Shown here one piece after another: positions 10,119-19,109 of a DNA stretch of 64,000 nucleotides. How positions within the stretch are numbered: position 1 is the stretch's first letter; each line of letters starts with the position of its first letter. The position numbers and the translations under genes were made by a program. The stretch comes from LVI-A0039 sp033105485 (GTDB lineage: Bacteria; Bacillota_I; Bacilli_A; UBA3375). The notes beneath the pieces were generated by a model. The model worked only from the letters and a program-made list of their open reading frames with translations, ran no database searches and had not been told where the DNA came from. The stretch is taken from positions 868,001-932,000 of the forward strand of contig CP136956.1 of the NCBI GenBank assembly GCA_033105485.1. Reading direction: 5' to 3'.

Positions 10119-11855
10119 TTATTTAGATTCTTTTTTCTTTGGTTCAAATGGAAGTAATTTAGTTGATACGAATGGTGTTTTACCAGTCATCTTCTTAACC
10201 ACTTCTAGCATTTCACGATCTAATAATTCAATTAAATCTTTCTCTTTAAGTTTTAAGTTTGCATTATACACTTTAATGAATTCTGATTGGATTTTTCTTA
10301 ACATATCTAAAGAATCGTTAATAACAACAAATCCACGTGTAGTAATTTGCGGGTAAGATACGAAACGTTTTGTACGCTTATCATATAAACACACAATCAT
10401 TAAAATACCTTCACTTGCAAGTTGACCTACATTTGATTTTTTGGGAGAAACTCCAATTTTATTATTACTAATGTATACAGCTTCACCATTTACTTTATTT
10501 TTTAATACTCTTGGTTTCTTAGAGTGGAACTCTAACCAATCTCCATTACGTAAAATGAATACATTCTCGTCTGGGATACCAATTTCGACTGCAGACTTCT
10601 TGTGAGATGTAAGCATGTTGTGCGTACCGTGAACTGGCCAGAAAAATTCTGGTTTTAATAAACTTAGAATAAGTTTTTGTTCTTCAGTAGAGGCATGTCC
10701 AGATGCGTGAGTTTTAAATTCAGGAGTATTTCTAATAATTGTACATCCCGTTTTATGTAACTCATCTACAACGCGACCGATTTGGTAGTTGTTTCCTGGA
10801 ATTGGATTCGATGCAAATACAATTGTATCGTCACTACTTAATGAAATATGTGCATTTTGACCTGTAGCAAGTCTTGATAATGCCGCTAGCTCTTCACCTT
10901 GAGAACCAGTTGTAATAATTACAAGCTCATGCGGCTCATAATTCTTAACTTGTTTAGGCTCAATAATATCAGCTTTCTTTACATTGATATACTTAGTTTT
11001 TAAACCGATATCAATTGCATTATTTAATGAACGACCAATTACACAAACCTTACGACCTGCAGCAACTGCTCCATTAATAATTTCTGCAACCCTTGGAATA
11101 TTCGATGCAAATGTAGTGAAGAAAATACGTCCTTCAGCTTCATTTATTAACATCTTCAAGTTTTTCGCAACTGCTGATTCAGATAAACTGAAACCTGGCG
11201 TCATAGAGTTAGTTGAGTCTGACATCATAACCATTACACCTTTACGACTTAAGTCAACCATACGGTGGAACTCAGCTTGGCTTTGACCTGGTGGGGCAAA
11301 ATCAACCTTAAAGTCTCCGGTAGTTACAACATTACCTGCTTCAGTTTCAAAGAAGAAACCGTAAGCATCTGGAATACTGTGTGTCATTCTGAATGGATAT
11401 ACAGTAACACCTTTAAATTTTAAAGTGTCAGTTGAATCAATAACTTGCACACTTGCAGTTAATTTATTTTCTTTTAATTTCTTTTGAATCATGTGATTAG
11501 CAGTTTGTGGTGCATAGATCTTAGGAATTTTCACACTTCTTAATAAGAACGGAATACCTCCGATGTGATCCTCGTGACCGTGAGTTATGAAAAGCCCTTT
11601 AATTTTCTTTTCATTTTGTTTTAGATATTCGAAGTTTGAAACGATATAATCGATCCCTAAATCATCGCGTCCTGGGAACATAACCCCAAAGTCGATGATG
11701 TAAATTCCATTGTTATGTTCTAAGACATAACAGTTTTTTCCTACTTCTCCAAGCCCACCTAAGGCCATTAAACGTAGTTTACTATTCATATTGTTATTAC
11801 TATTATATTTACGTTTTTTCGCCTGTGGACGTGGAGCTGGCTTTTTGTTTTCCAT
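10119..11855 (-). CDS. rnjA: Ribonuclease J
   Basis: This is a 578-residue metallo-beta-lactamase/beta-CASP ribonuclease acting as 5'-3' exonuclease and endonuclease in mRNA turnover and rRNA maturation in the cytoplasm. The zinc-binding THGHEDHIGG motif lies near residue 89, with further metal ligands in VHGTHNML towards the end of the beta-CASP region, and a C-terminal RNase J domain follows. The N terminus has a basic, Pro/Lys/Asn-rich extension of about 25 residues. Length matches family members of about 555-615 residues. The start follows a good AGGAGC site. The gene stands alone with its own terminator. Only one paralogue is in the window, so J1 versus J2 cannot be settled here; the symbol is used in the general sense. 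Confidence 0.93.
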   Translation of the reverse strand: MENKKPAPRPQAKKRKYNSNNNMNSKLRLMALGGLGEVGKNCYVLEHNNGIYIIDFGVMFPGRDDLGIDYIVSNFEYLKQNEKKIKGLFITHGHEDHIGGIPFLLRSVKIPKIYAPQTANHMIQKKLKENKLTASVQVIDSTDTLKFKGVTVYPFRMTHSIPDAYGFFFETEAGNVVTTGDFKVDFAPPGQSQAEFHRMVDLSRKGVMVMMSDSTNSMTPGFSLSESAVAKNLKMLINEAEGRIFFTTFASNIPRVAEIINGAVAAGRKVCVIGRSLNNAIDIGLKTKYINVKKADIIEPKQVKNYEPHELVIITTGSQGEELAALSRLATGQNAHISLSSDDTIVFASNPIPGNNYQIGRVVDELHKTGCTIIRNTPEFKTHASGHASTEEQKLILSLLKPEFFWPVHGTHNMLTSHKKSAVEIGIPDENVFILRNGDWLEFHSKKPRVLKNKVNGEAVYISNNKIGVSPKKSNVGQLASEGILMIVCLYDKRTKRFVSYPQITTRGFVVINDSLDMLRKIQSEFIKVYNANLKLKEKDLIELLDREMLEVVKKMTGKTPFVSTKLLPFEPKKKESK

Positions 11856-11941
11856 AATTAGCTCCTATAAAAGTTTTTATTTACTCAAATTATAGCAAAT
11901 ATACATGTTTGTTGCTCACTTTTAACATTGACCATAAGGCA

Positions 11942-11971
11942 TAAAAAAAAGATGTAGAAAATTCTACATCA
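11942..11971 (-). terminator. Intrinsic terminator overlapping the DUF1761 gene stop
   Basis: Arms GATGTAGAA (11951-11959) and TTCTACATC (11962-11970) are followed on the minus strand by a T run (11943-11950). The TAG stop of the upstream gene (11964-11966) lies inside the stem. Confidence 0.88.
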
Positions 11972-12347
11972 TTAAACTGATAATAAGTCCCATCACTAAA
12001 ATAGAGACTACCTTCTGACCTTCTTGAATTAAAAATAATTTGAAATTCATGAAGGTGAAAATATTTGTCTTTACATTACTAGCTAGTACAAATAAAATCG
12101 GGAACACGATTACACGTAGATCTCCGTTTGTAACTTGTAATAGCCCGTAAATAATTGAAGCTAAAATCGCTTCACAAATAATCACTAAACCGAAATGTAG
12201 TGGTGGATTAAACTTACTCATACGCTCTTTCACAATCTCATCACTTTGTTTCATTTCACTCATCATTACTGGGTAAAAAGTTTTGGGTCCAAACCAAATA
12301 CCACCAATCATCATACTTGCAACAGTTGCAATAATTATACTTAACAT
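11964..12347 (-). CDS. DUF1761-family small membrane protein
   Basis: This is a 127-residue protein with about four hydrophobic segments. The first segment is followed by GGIWFGPKTF, close to the Trp/Tyr-Gly-Pro signature of the DUF1761 family, whose function is unknown. I place the start at the ATG at 12347 because a TAGGAG ribosome site sits just upstream of it. An in-frame GTG at 12362 would put that site inside the coding region. The gene is monocistronic, with a terminator whose stem contains the stop codon. The family assignment is from pattern recognition. Confidence 0.7.
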   Translation of the reverse strand: MLSIIIATVASMMIGGIWFGPKTFYPVMMSEMKQSDEIVKERMSKFNPPLHFGLVIICEAILASIIYGLLQVTNGDLRVIVFPILFVLASNVKTNIFTFMNFKLFLIQEGQKVVSILVMGLIISLMM

Positions 12348-12404
12348 AGTTACTCCTAACACCTTAATTATATACCATATGTCAAAACAGACTATTGTCT
12401 TGGC

Positions 12405-12436
12405 ACAAGAAAAGGACTGACATAAAGTCAGTCCTC
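12405..12436 (-). terminator. Intrinsic terminator of the rplJ-rplL operon
   Basis: Nine-base arms AGGACTGAC (12413-12421) and GTCAGTCCT (12427-12435) are followed on the minus strand by TTTTCTT. Confidence 0.92.
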
Positions 12437-12458
12437 ATAGGCTTTGTTAAACCGAGAA

Positions 12459-12821
12459 TTATCTTAATTCTACAGTTGCTCCAGCTTCTTCTAAAGTAGC
12501 TTTTAAAGCTTCAGCTTCATCAGCAGGTAAGTCAGCTTTAACATCTCCACCGTTATCAGCGATTGCTTTAGCTTCTTTTAATCCTAACTCAGAGTTAGCA
12601 GCACGGATAGCTTTAATTACAGCCATTTTGCTTGCTCCACAATCAGTTAATACTACAGTTTTGTTTGAAGCTTCTTCTTCTACAGCTCCAGCAGCAGCTA
12701 CAGCTACAGGTGCAGCAGCAGATACTCCGAATTCTTCTTCAATTGCTTTTACTAAGTCGTTTAATTCTAAAACGCTCATTGTTTTTAAATCTTCGATAAA
12801 TTGATCTTTATTGAATGCCAT
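12459..12821 (-). CDS. rplL: 50S ribosomal protein L7/L12
   Basis: This 120-residue stalk protein recruits translation GTPases to the ribosome. The N-terminal dimerisation helix is followed by an Ala/Val/Glu-rich hinge (about residues 34-50) and a C-terminal globular domain with the conserved KMAVIKAIR and GLKEAKAI helices. Full family length. It follows rplJ by 25 bases, has its own AGGAG site, and ends before a strong terminator. The conserved rplJ-rplL order and the shared leader upstream of rplJ indicate autogenous control of both genes by the L10-L12 complex. Confidence 0.97.
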   Translation of the reverse strand: MAFNKDQFIEDLKTMSVLELNDLVKAIEEEFGVSAAAPVAVAAAGAVEEEASNKTVVLTDCGASKMAVIKAIRAANSELGLKEAKAIADNGGDVKADLPADEAEALKATLEEAGATVELR

Positions 12822-12846
12822 GATTTTCTCCTAATTTGTGTTTTTA

Positions 12847-13335
12847 TTATTCTTCATCTCTCGCTTCAGCGATTTGGTTAGTTACTTGCGCTAGTCCACG
12901 AACTGGTGCTTCTAACACAGATAGTAACATAGATAGCATACCTTCTTTGTTTGGTAAAGTAGCTAATTCTTTTACTTGCTCTAAGCTAGCAACTTCTCCG
13001 TCAAAAGTTCCTCCGATTAATTCTAATGCAGAGTTGTCTTTTGCGAAGTCGTTTAAAATTCTTGCAGCAGCAGTTACATCTTCACTTGAGAATGCAACAG
13101 CAGTTGGTCCTGAGAACACGTCGTCCATTTCCATGTCTGCAGCTTTAAATGCTCTTGATGAAATGTTGTTCTTAATTACTTTTAATTCAACGTTTTCATC
13201 GTTTAAGTTTGATCTTAAGTTAGTCATTTGCTCTACTGTTAAACCAGAGTAGTTAACTACTACAGTTGCAACTGAGTCATTGATTTTTGCTTGTAAAGCT
13301 TCAACTTCTGCTTGTTTTCTTTCGATTGCTGTCAT
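12847..13335 (-). CDS. rplJ: 50S ribosomal protein L10
   Basis: This 162-residue protein anchors the L7/L12 dimers to 23S rRNA. The sequence shows the typical N-terminal KINDSVATVVVNYSGLTVEQ-like beta-strand region and the C-terminal helix that binds L12. A GGGGG-containing ribosome site precedes the ATG. The gene lies directly downstream of a recognisable L10 leader with a terminator hairpin, so its level is expected to be set by L10-L12 binding to its own leader RNA. Confidence 0.97.
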   Translation of the reverse strand: MTAIERKQAEVEALQAKINDSVATVVVNYSGLTVEQMTNLRSNLNDENVELKVIKNNISSRAFKAADMEMDDVFSGPTAVAFSSEDVTAAARILNDFAKDNSALELIGGTFDGEVASLEQVKELATLPNKEGMLSMLLSVLEAPVRGLAQVTNQIAEARDEE

Positions 13336-13367
13336 CTTGATAGCCCCCTTCCGAATTTGATTTTTTT

Positions 13368-13466
13368 AAAAAAAGCCACCACTTTGAAAAGACAAAGTGG
13401 TGATAAGTGTAAATATAGTATCAAACACCTCGGTAGGATTTAATTGTATACCTACTGTCTTTAGCT
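13368..13466 (-). promoter_or_regulatory. Ribosomal protein L10 leader with attenuator
   Basis: On the minus strand the stretch contains AAGACAGTAGG (about 13452-13462) and CCTACCGAGGTGT (about 13425-13437), which pair around a loop and match the conserved core of the Firmicutes L10 leader. A terminator stem (arms 13377-13386 and 13393-13402) and a T run (13368-13374) follow it, 33 bases before the rplJ start. Binding of L10-L12 to the upstream element is known in this family to favour termination; that this copy does so is inferred. Confidence 0.9.
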
Positions 13467-13522
13467 TTTTCCGTATATATAATAACATAAAATTACTTAA
13501 TATGTATCTTTTTCTTAAAAGT

Positions 13523-14245
13523 TTAAGAATTTAACTGATAATTCTCTTTTTCAATTTCACTTGTTTTCGCAGTCGAGCGTAATTTGATGCAGATTAAACC
13601 AAAAATAATTAGTGCTATTACCCACACTTGGTAACCATGAATACTGGTAATAACATCTACATCGTATTTTGCAAATAGCGTATCTTTAATAATCAGTTCT
13701 ACAGCTATATGAATTAATAAAATCCCAAAGAAGTAAACAACAAAACTGTATCTATCTATTAACTTACTTAAGATTCTAGCTCCAAAAATAATAATCGGGA
13801 AACTTACTAATAACGCACATACAATTAAAATTAATTGAATTCCTGTACTAAATGTTGTTGCTGCTACAATACTTGCAATTACAATTGCATTATCAAATGA
13901 CATAACAGCGTCAGCAATTACAATTGATTTTATAGCTTTAACTAGACTCTTAGATTGTTCGACATCAACTTCCTCTTCTTCAGGACTCACTAAATCAAAT
14001 GCTACTTTTATTAATAACAATCCAGCTGCAATATTTAATAAGATTATATGTTGTTCTCCAAATAATAAAATAATTAAGATAAAAACAACACGAAGAAGAA
14101 TTGCAAACAATGCCCCGTATAAACTAGCTTTTAACTTCAACTCTTGGGGCAAACTCTTTGTTGCCATCGATATTACGATCGCGTTATCTCCACCTAAAAT
14201 CAAATCTGCGATAATAAGTTCTATAATGACTAATAATAATTCCAT
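13523..14245 (-). CDS. TerC-family integral membrane protein (YjbE-like)
   Basis: A 240-residue protein with about seven membrane segments. It has the family signature twice: GGDNAIVISMA near residue 18 and MSFDNAIVIAS near residue 115, whose Asp/Asn pairs are the presumed metal-coordinating residues. An acidic cytoplasmic loop (SPEEEEVDVEQ) separates the halves. TerC relatives act in metal handling, notably manganese efflux in Bacillus, and in loading metalloenzymes during secretion; which applies here is unknown. It is monocistronic, between the rplJ leader and the nusG terminator. Confidence 0.85.
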   Translation of the reverse strand: MELLLVIIELIIADLILGGDNAIVISMATKSLPQELKLKASLYGALFAILLRVVFILIILLFGEQHIILLNIAAGLLLIKVAFDLVSPEEEEVDVEQSKSLVKAIKSIVIADAVMSFDNAIVIASIVAATTFSTGIQLILIVCALLVSFPIIIFGARILSKLIDRYSFVVYFFGILLIHIAVELIIKDTLFAKYDVDVITSIHGYQVWVIALIIFGLICIKLRSTAKTSEIEKENYQLNS

Positions 14246-14303
14246 AATTTCTCCTAGTAATTTCTTACCCTCTAACCCTAACTATATTCGATAATTTCAA
14301 CTC

Positions 14304-14330
14304 AAAAAAAAATAACTACTAATGTAGTTA
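14304..14330 (-). terminator. Intrinsic terminator of the nusG operon
   Basis: Arms TAACTAC (14313-14319) and GTAGTTA (14324-14330) are followed on the minus strand by nine T (14304-14312). The TAA stop of nusG (14328-14330) is part of the stem. Confidence 0.85.
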
Positions 14331-14846
14331 CTTTTTCTGTACTTGAAGAAAGTCAATTGTTGTTTCCATTTCATTTGGTAATAAAACATCCATTTTACAT
14401 TTATCTGTATCAATAGAATTTACACGAACAACTTCACCTTCATATAAATCGTGATTTACAATTGTAATTAAGTCTCCCTCTTGTAAATCAATTTCAATCT
14501 TCTCAACTTCTGAAGCCATTGTTTCATATTCTGCATCTTTCATTGGCTTTGGAATTTGCTTCATACTACTAATTCCAGCGTAACCAGTAACATACTGAAT
14601 ACCACGAACAAAATAGAATGTATCATCTGTGAATTCCATTTTTACGAACATGTAACCTGGGAATAATAATTCTTCTTTTAGCTTTAAGTGTCCGCGAACG
14701 AATACAAAACGCTTACGTACAGGAATGTAAATTTGACTAATTACAGACTCTTTACCTTCGATTGCGATTTGTTTTTTTAGCTTTTCAGCAACTTTATGCT
14801 CGTAACTTGGGAACGTACGAACTGCATACCATTCTTGTTTTTCCAT
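14328..14846 (-). CDS. nusG: Transcription termination/antitermination protein NusG
   Basis: This 172-residue protein binds RNA polymerase and couples transcription to pausing, termination and translation. The NGN domain begins with EWYAVRTFPSYEHKVAE and contains LFPGYMFVKM. The C-terminal KOW domain has the GDLITIVN...YEGEVVRVNSID pattern. Length is normal. It is the last gene of sigH-rpmG-secE-nusG, the order found across Bacillota. Its stop codon is built into the terminator stem. Confidence 0.96.
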   Translation of the reverse strand: MEKQEWYAVRTFPSYEHKVAEKLKKQIAIEGKESVISQIYIPVRKRFVFVRGHLKLKEELLFPGYMFVKMEFTDDTFYFVRGIQYVTGYAGISSMKQIPKPMKDAEYETMASEVEKIEIDLQEGDLITIVNHDLYEGEVVRVNSIDTDKCKMDVLLPNEMETTIDFLQVQKK

Positions 14847-14858
14847 GCGACTCCTTTA

Positions 14859-15017
14859 TTAATATATAAATCCTAGTAAGTATCCTAATAACCCATCAAT
14901 TGATGCAATTAAAATAACTAATACTATAAGCACTATTAAAACTAGTGCAAATCTTCCAGATACTTCTTGAGTATTTGGCCATTCTACTTTTTTTAACGCT
15001 TCTTGTAACCCTTGCAT
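14859..15017 (-). CDS. secE: Preprotein translocase subunit SecE
   Basis: This 52-codon gene encodes the small essential SecE subunit of the SecYEG channel. It has a short amphipathic N terminus with the conserved KKVEWPNTQEV (about residues 9-19) followed by one membrane segment rich in Leu, Ile and Val. An AGGAG site sits just before the ATG. It lies between rpmG and nusG, its usual position. Recognised from the motif, size and context. Confidence 0.94.
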   Translation of the reverse strand: MQGLQEALKKVEWPNTQEVSGRFALVLIVLIVLVILIASIDGLLGYLLGFIY

Positions 15018-15025
15018 TTGAACTC

Positions 15026-15166
15026 CTATTTATTCTCTTTATGAATTGTATGTTTATTACAATTTTTACAGAACTTTTTTACCTCAATACGTTTAAGTGT
15101 ACTTTTGTTTGTAGAATAATTACTACGTAAACATTCGCTACACACTAAATTTACCTTTGTTTTCAT
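15026..15166 (-). CDS. rpmG: 50S ribosomal protein L33
   Basis: This 46-residue ribosomal protein has the zinc-binding form of L33: two CxxC pairs (CSEC near residue 9 and CKNC near residue 33) and the central STLKRIEVKKF core. It starts with M-K-T-K-V-N and ends in a Lys/Asn-rich tail. It sits directly before secE, as in many Bacillota. Cysteine-containing L33 copies are typical of zinc-replete growth in organisms with several paralogues. Confidence 0.94.
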   Translation of the reverse strand: MKTKVNLVCSECLRSNYSTNKSTLKRIEVKKFCKNCNKHTIHKENK

Positions 15167-15186
15167 ACTAATCTCCTTTAATTATA

Positions 15187-15744
15187 TCATAAATCAAGCG
15201 TAATCAACGCTCTTTTTTTTCGCAGTTTACTTCTAACTCGAGTAACTCCATTAGTAATTTGCTTATAAGATTTCTCGCAGTCAGCAGCAACTATAGCAAT
15301 TTCTTGCTTTTCCTTAATAATCTTAACATATAAATAGTATTCAAACTTAGATAAAACTTGTTTGGCAACAATATCTGCGTTCTCTCGAACTTGGTTTAAA
15401 TAGAACATGTCAATTCGGTAATCACCACATTCAGCAAGTGCCGTTGTTTTTTTCTCGACTGATCCAACATCCATATACAGTAATGCTTTAGGCTTTCGTT
15501 TTATTCGATTTTCAGTCTTATACAACCCTCTTAACCTATTTTCAGCAATTGTATATAAAAACGAACCCATTTTCTTTTCAACTTCATAATGATCGAGCGC
15601 TTTTATACAAGCTATCTTTTGCTCATGAATCAAGTCAACAAAATCATAGCATATAAGTGTTGTTATATATTTACTTGCTAAAAAGACAAATATCTTTACA
15701 TGTTGTTCTAAAATACTTTCAATTTCAACCTCTTCAAACTGCAA
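15187..15744 (-). CDS. sigH: RNA polymerase sigma factor, SigH-like (diverged)
   Basis: A 185-residue protein with a region-2-like N terminus (FVDLIHEQKIACIKALDHYE, then GSFLYTIAENRLRGLY for core and -10 contacts) and a region-4-like helix-turn-helix near residues 150-175. It is strongly diverged from Bacillus SigH. The assignment rests on size, this layout and its place between rlmB and rpmG-secE-nusG, where sigH normally sits. Role in this organism is unknown; in non-sporulating relatives such factors often control competence. The symbol is positional and should be treated as provisional. Confidence 0.7.
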   Translation of the reverse strand: MQFEEVEIESILEQHVKIFVFLASKYITTLICYDFVDLIHEQKIACIKALDHYEVEKKMGSFLYTIAENRLRGLYKTENRIKRKPKALLYMDVGSVEKKTTALAECGDYRIDMFYLNQVRENADIVAKQVLSKFEYYLYVKIIKEKQEIAIVAADCEKSYKQITNGVTRVRSKLRKKRALITLDL

Positions 15745-15761
15745 ACTATCTCCTCAAATAG

Positions 15762-16490
15762 TTATTGTTTAATTGCGTAGTTGTGCGCAAGAATAGATGT
15801 TGCACTTGATACGTTAAGTGAGTTAACTTGTCCATACATATCAATAGTAATACCGAAATCACAGTATTTTTTAATTGATGGTGTAATCCCTTTATCTTCT
15901 CCACCTACTACAACAGCTAATGGAATATCAAATTTAACATCCTGAACTTTTTGTTCTCCATCCATATCTAAGAAGGCAACAAAGTATCCAGCATCTTTAA
16001 GTTCATTAATTGCGTGACGAATGTTCGTAACACGAGCAACGTCTACGTAGTTAATTGCACCAGTTGATGATTTAGCAACTGACGCGTTTAATTGAGCACT
16101 ACGTTTTTTACCAATAACTACCCCACTAATTCCAAATCCATCACTGATTCTTAAGATTGCACCTAAGTTATTTACATCAGTTACTTCATCAAAAATTAAT
16201 ACCATTGGGTTTTTCTTTTCACTACCACGAGCAATAATATCAGAAACTGACTTATATTCAACTGGAGCAGCTTCACAAACTAAACCTTGGTGTGCAGCAT
16301 TATTTGTCATTTTATCTAATTTGTATTTATCAACAAATGTAACTGGAACACCTTTCGCTCTTGCTAAACCGATGATGTCATCTTTCTTCATACCTTTTTG
16401 AACAAATAATTTTGTTACCTCTTTTTCTTGTAATGTAGCACGTACATTATGGAACCCAAAATATAAGTTCTCTTCTACTTTTTGTGACAT
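15762..16490 (-). CDS. rlmB: 23S rRNA 2'-O-ribose methyltransferase RlmB (TrmH family)
   Basis: A 242-residue SPOUT methyltransferase expected to methylate G2251 of 23S rRNA using S-adenosylmethionine. The N-terminal substrate-binding domain starts with LYFGFHNVRATLQ. The trefoil-knot catalytic domain contains ILRISDGFGISGVVI, VVVGGEDKGI and the C-terminal NSLNVSSATSILAHNYA, the three SPOUT motifs. The start overlaps the end of cysS by 16 bases, indicating translational coupling. The order cysS-rlmB-sigH matches Bacillus, without an intervening mrnC. Confidence 0.92.
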   Translation of the reverse strand: MSQKVEENLYFGFHNVRATLQEKEVTKLFVQKGMKKDDIIGLARAKGVPVTFVDKYKLDKMTNNAAHQGLVCEAAPVEYKSVSDIIARGSEKKNPMVLIFDEVTDVNNLGAILRISDGFGISGVVIGKKRSAQLNASVAKSSTGAINYVDVARVTNIRHAINELKDAGYFVAFLDMDGEQKVQDVKFDIPLAVVVGGEDKGITPSIKKYCDFGITIDMYGQVNSLNVSSATSILAHNYAIKQ

Positions 16491-17791
16491 TTTACTCCTT
16501 CTCTTGTGTCTTCGATTTCATATCCAAGACTTCCTATTTTTTCTCTTATCGCATCTGCCAACCCAAAATCACGGGCCTTTTTTGCAGCACTACGCTCTTC
16601 AATCAATTGTAAAACTTCAGCTGGAATTTCCGAACTATCATTTTCATCAATTAATCCTAATACAGAGCACATGAATGTCTGTACATTTTGTTTGTCTTCA
16701 TCGCTAATTTCATCGCTCATGTACTTAAAGTATAAACTAATGGCATTAGCAGTGTTAAAATCATTTTCAAATTCTTCTTCAATACTTGAAATTAATACTG
16801 ACTCGTGATATCTTTCAGCAATTCCATACTCACGCATATAACGCTTGATTTTAGCGCTGTCTTTACTAACTTGACTAATTACATCTTCACTTATGTTAAT
16901 CGGTCCACGGTACGATGATTTAAGCATTAACAGGCGTAAGAAGTTTGTTCCATGCTCGTCAATGATCGCTTGCGGATAAATAACATTACCAAGAGACTTA
17001 CTCATCTTCGTATCTTCAATGTTTACAAATCCATTGTGCATCCAAATCTTACTTAAATCATGACCACATGCATGTGACTGCGCGTTTTCATTTTCATGGT
17101 GCGGAAATTTTAAGTCCATTCCTCCACCGTGAATATCAATTGTGTGACCTAAAATATGATTGATCATAACCACACATTCTGTATGCCAACCAGGACGTCC
17201 AATACCAAATGGAGCATCCCATTTAACACCAACATCAGTCTTTTTCCATAATACAAAATCATGTTCATACTTCTTGTTACTATCAGCATCAACACGCCCT
17301 TGAGCTTGCAGATCATCAAGTACACGATTACTGATTTCACCATACTCTTCAACTTTATCAACCGAGAAATAAACATTACCATCTTTAGCGTAAGCCATTC
17401 CTAAGTCAATTAAGTTTTGAATATAATCAATAATCTCTTGAATATAATTAGTAACTCTTGGCATTGTTACATCAGGTAGCAAGTTCATTTCATTACGAAC
17501 TTTATCATACATAACAATGTTATCTGCTACTAACTGCTCTTCAGTAATACCAAGTTCACTACTACGAGTAATGATTTTATCATCAATATCAGTAATGTTT
17601 GATACATAGTTAACATCGTATCCTTTGTGCATGAAGTACCTTGCAACTACATCAAAGAAAATTAATGGTCTTGCATTACCTATGTGAATCTCAGAATATA
17701 ATGTCGGGCCACATACATACATAGAGACTTTATTTTCTTCAATTGGGATAAACTGTTCTTTTTTTCCAGTTTTAGAATTATAAATTCGCAT
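16475..17791 (-). CDS. cysS: Cysteinyl-tRNA synthetase
   Basis: A 438-residue class I synthetase charging tRNA-Cys. The HIGH motif is EIHIGNARP near residue 34 and the KMSKS loop is TKMSKSLGN near residue 262. Zinc ligands typical of the family are visible (CGPTLY, TECVV, HHENENAQSHA). The C-terminal domain is somewhat short compared with the usual 460-470 residues. No T-box leader is seen upstream; the gene follows radA closely and overlaps rlmB downstream. Confidence 0.96.
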   Translation of the reverse strand: MRIYNSKTGKKEQFIPIEENKVSMYVCGPTLYSEIHIGNARPLIFFDVVARYFMHKGYDVNYVSNITDIDDKIITRSSELGITEEQLVADNIVMYDKVRNEMNLLPDVTMPRVTNYIQEIIDYIQNLIDLGMAYAKDGNVYFSVDKVEEYGEISNRVLDDLQAQGRVDADSNKKYEHDFVLWKKTDVGVKWDAPFGIGRPGWHTECVVMINHILGHTIDIHGGGMDLKFPHHENENAQSHACGHDLSKIWMHNGFVNIEDTKMSKSLGNVIYPQAIIDEHGTNFLRLLMLKSSYRGPINISEDVISQVSKDSAKIKRYMREYGIAERYHESVLISSIEEEFENDFNTANAISLYFKYMSDEISDEDKQNVQTFMCSVLGLIDENDSSEIPAEVLQLIEERSAAKKARDFGLADAIREKIGSLGYEIEDTREGVKCHKK

Positions 17792-17794
17792 AAT

Positions 17795-19101
17795 TTAACT
17801 CCTTATTATTTCGAGTACTTGTCGTATATTATGACAACAAATAACTGTTTCATCTTCTATTTTACTATTACAGAAAATACGCGTATAGCCCAGTTTTTTA
17901 GCTGCTCCTACCAACTCTTCAATATCTTGGTGGGGAAGCAATTCCCCTGTAAGGGTAACTTCACCTAAATACAAATCATTAGTGCTTACTTCAAATTCAC
18001 ACTTAGCACTATATAAACTTACAATTAATGATAAGTCGCTAATTGTATCAACCACTTTCATACTACCACGAAGTTTTAAATAAACATCATCATAGTTAAG
18101 GGCAATATGCATATGCTTTTGTAAAATAGCAAGAATGATATTTAAACGTGAAACATCAATTCCTTGACTACTACGCTTGGGACTTGGGTATGCACTTGAT
18201 GTAACTAATGCTTGGGATTCAACAAATACTTGACGACCACCAAGTTTATGAGCGCTCATCGCGATTCCTTCAGCTTGTTTATTAGGTCTCGATTTAAGAT
18301 TCTTGTTTTGATCAAATGTAACAAGTCCGCTATTCGTCATCGAAAGCATTCCAATTTCATTTGTCGTCCCAAACCTATTTTCTCAGCACGCAATAATCGG
18401 ATATCACTATAATTATCAGTTTCTAAATACATGACAGTATCAACCATATGTTCTAGTAACTTTGGACCAGCAATGTCTCCATCTTTCGTAACATGACCAA
18501 TTAAAACAACTGTAATGTTATTTGACTTTGCAAACTCCATCATCTCTAACGCAACTGCTTTTAATTGTGAAACACTTCCACATGCCCCATTAACTTCCGG
18601 GCTTGCCGTTGTTTGGATTGAATCAATAATTAATAATTCAACTTTATTTTGTACAGCAGTTTCCATAATATTATGAGAGTTCTGTTCATTAATAAAGCGA
18701 ATATCACTATTAACTTCTAATCGATTAGCACGCAGTTTAATTTGTCCTAAATTCTCTTCTCCAGATACGTATAGAACACGTTTAGTCTTCGCTATATAAT
18801 CAGCAAGCTTTAAAATTAGTGTACTCTTACCAATACCTGGACGTCCTCCAAGTAGTGATAGTGAACCAGGAACGAATCCACCACCTAATACTAAATCAAG
18901 TTGATCAATACCAGTATTAATACGTGTAATATCTTCTAGATTAATATCAGTTAAAGAAAGCAAATCTTTAACTACTGCTGTTTTCATTTTATTACTAGAA
19001 GGACTAGTATTACCTTGTTCAATCGTATTCCAGGATTTACACTTTGGACATTGTCCATACCATTTCTTATACTCGGAATTACATTCACTACAAATATACA
19101 T
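17795..19101 (-). pseudogene. radA: DNA repair protein RadA, split by a one-base frameshift
   Basis: RadA is a RecA-like ATPase promoting branch migration in recombination. The first frame (18337-19101) has the zinc finger (CSEC, CPKC), Walker A GGRPGIGKST near residue 85 and VLIGHVTKDG, then derails after LLRAEK. The second frame (down to 17795) has the rest: SMTNSGL, then the Lon-like domain with KRSSQGIDVSRL. One extra A in the A4 run at 18378-18381 would restore LLRAEKNRFGTTNEIG, including the hallmark KNRFG motif, and a protein of normal length. Otherwise both parts look well conserved, so the lesion is either very recent or a base-calling error. It lies upstream of cysS in the same orientation. 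Confidence 0.88.
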
Positions 19102-19109
19102 GATTGCTC

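Noticed and set aside
17164..17382. Minus-strand 72-codon frame inside cysS
   Set aside because: It is an out-of-frame shadow of the well-conserved cysS coding sequence.
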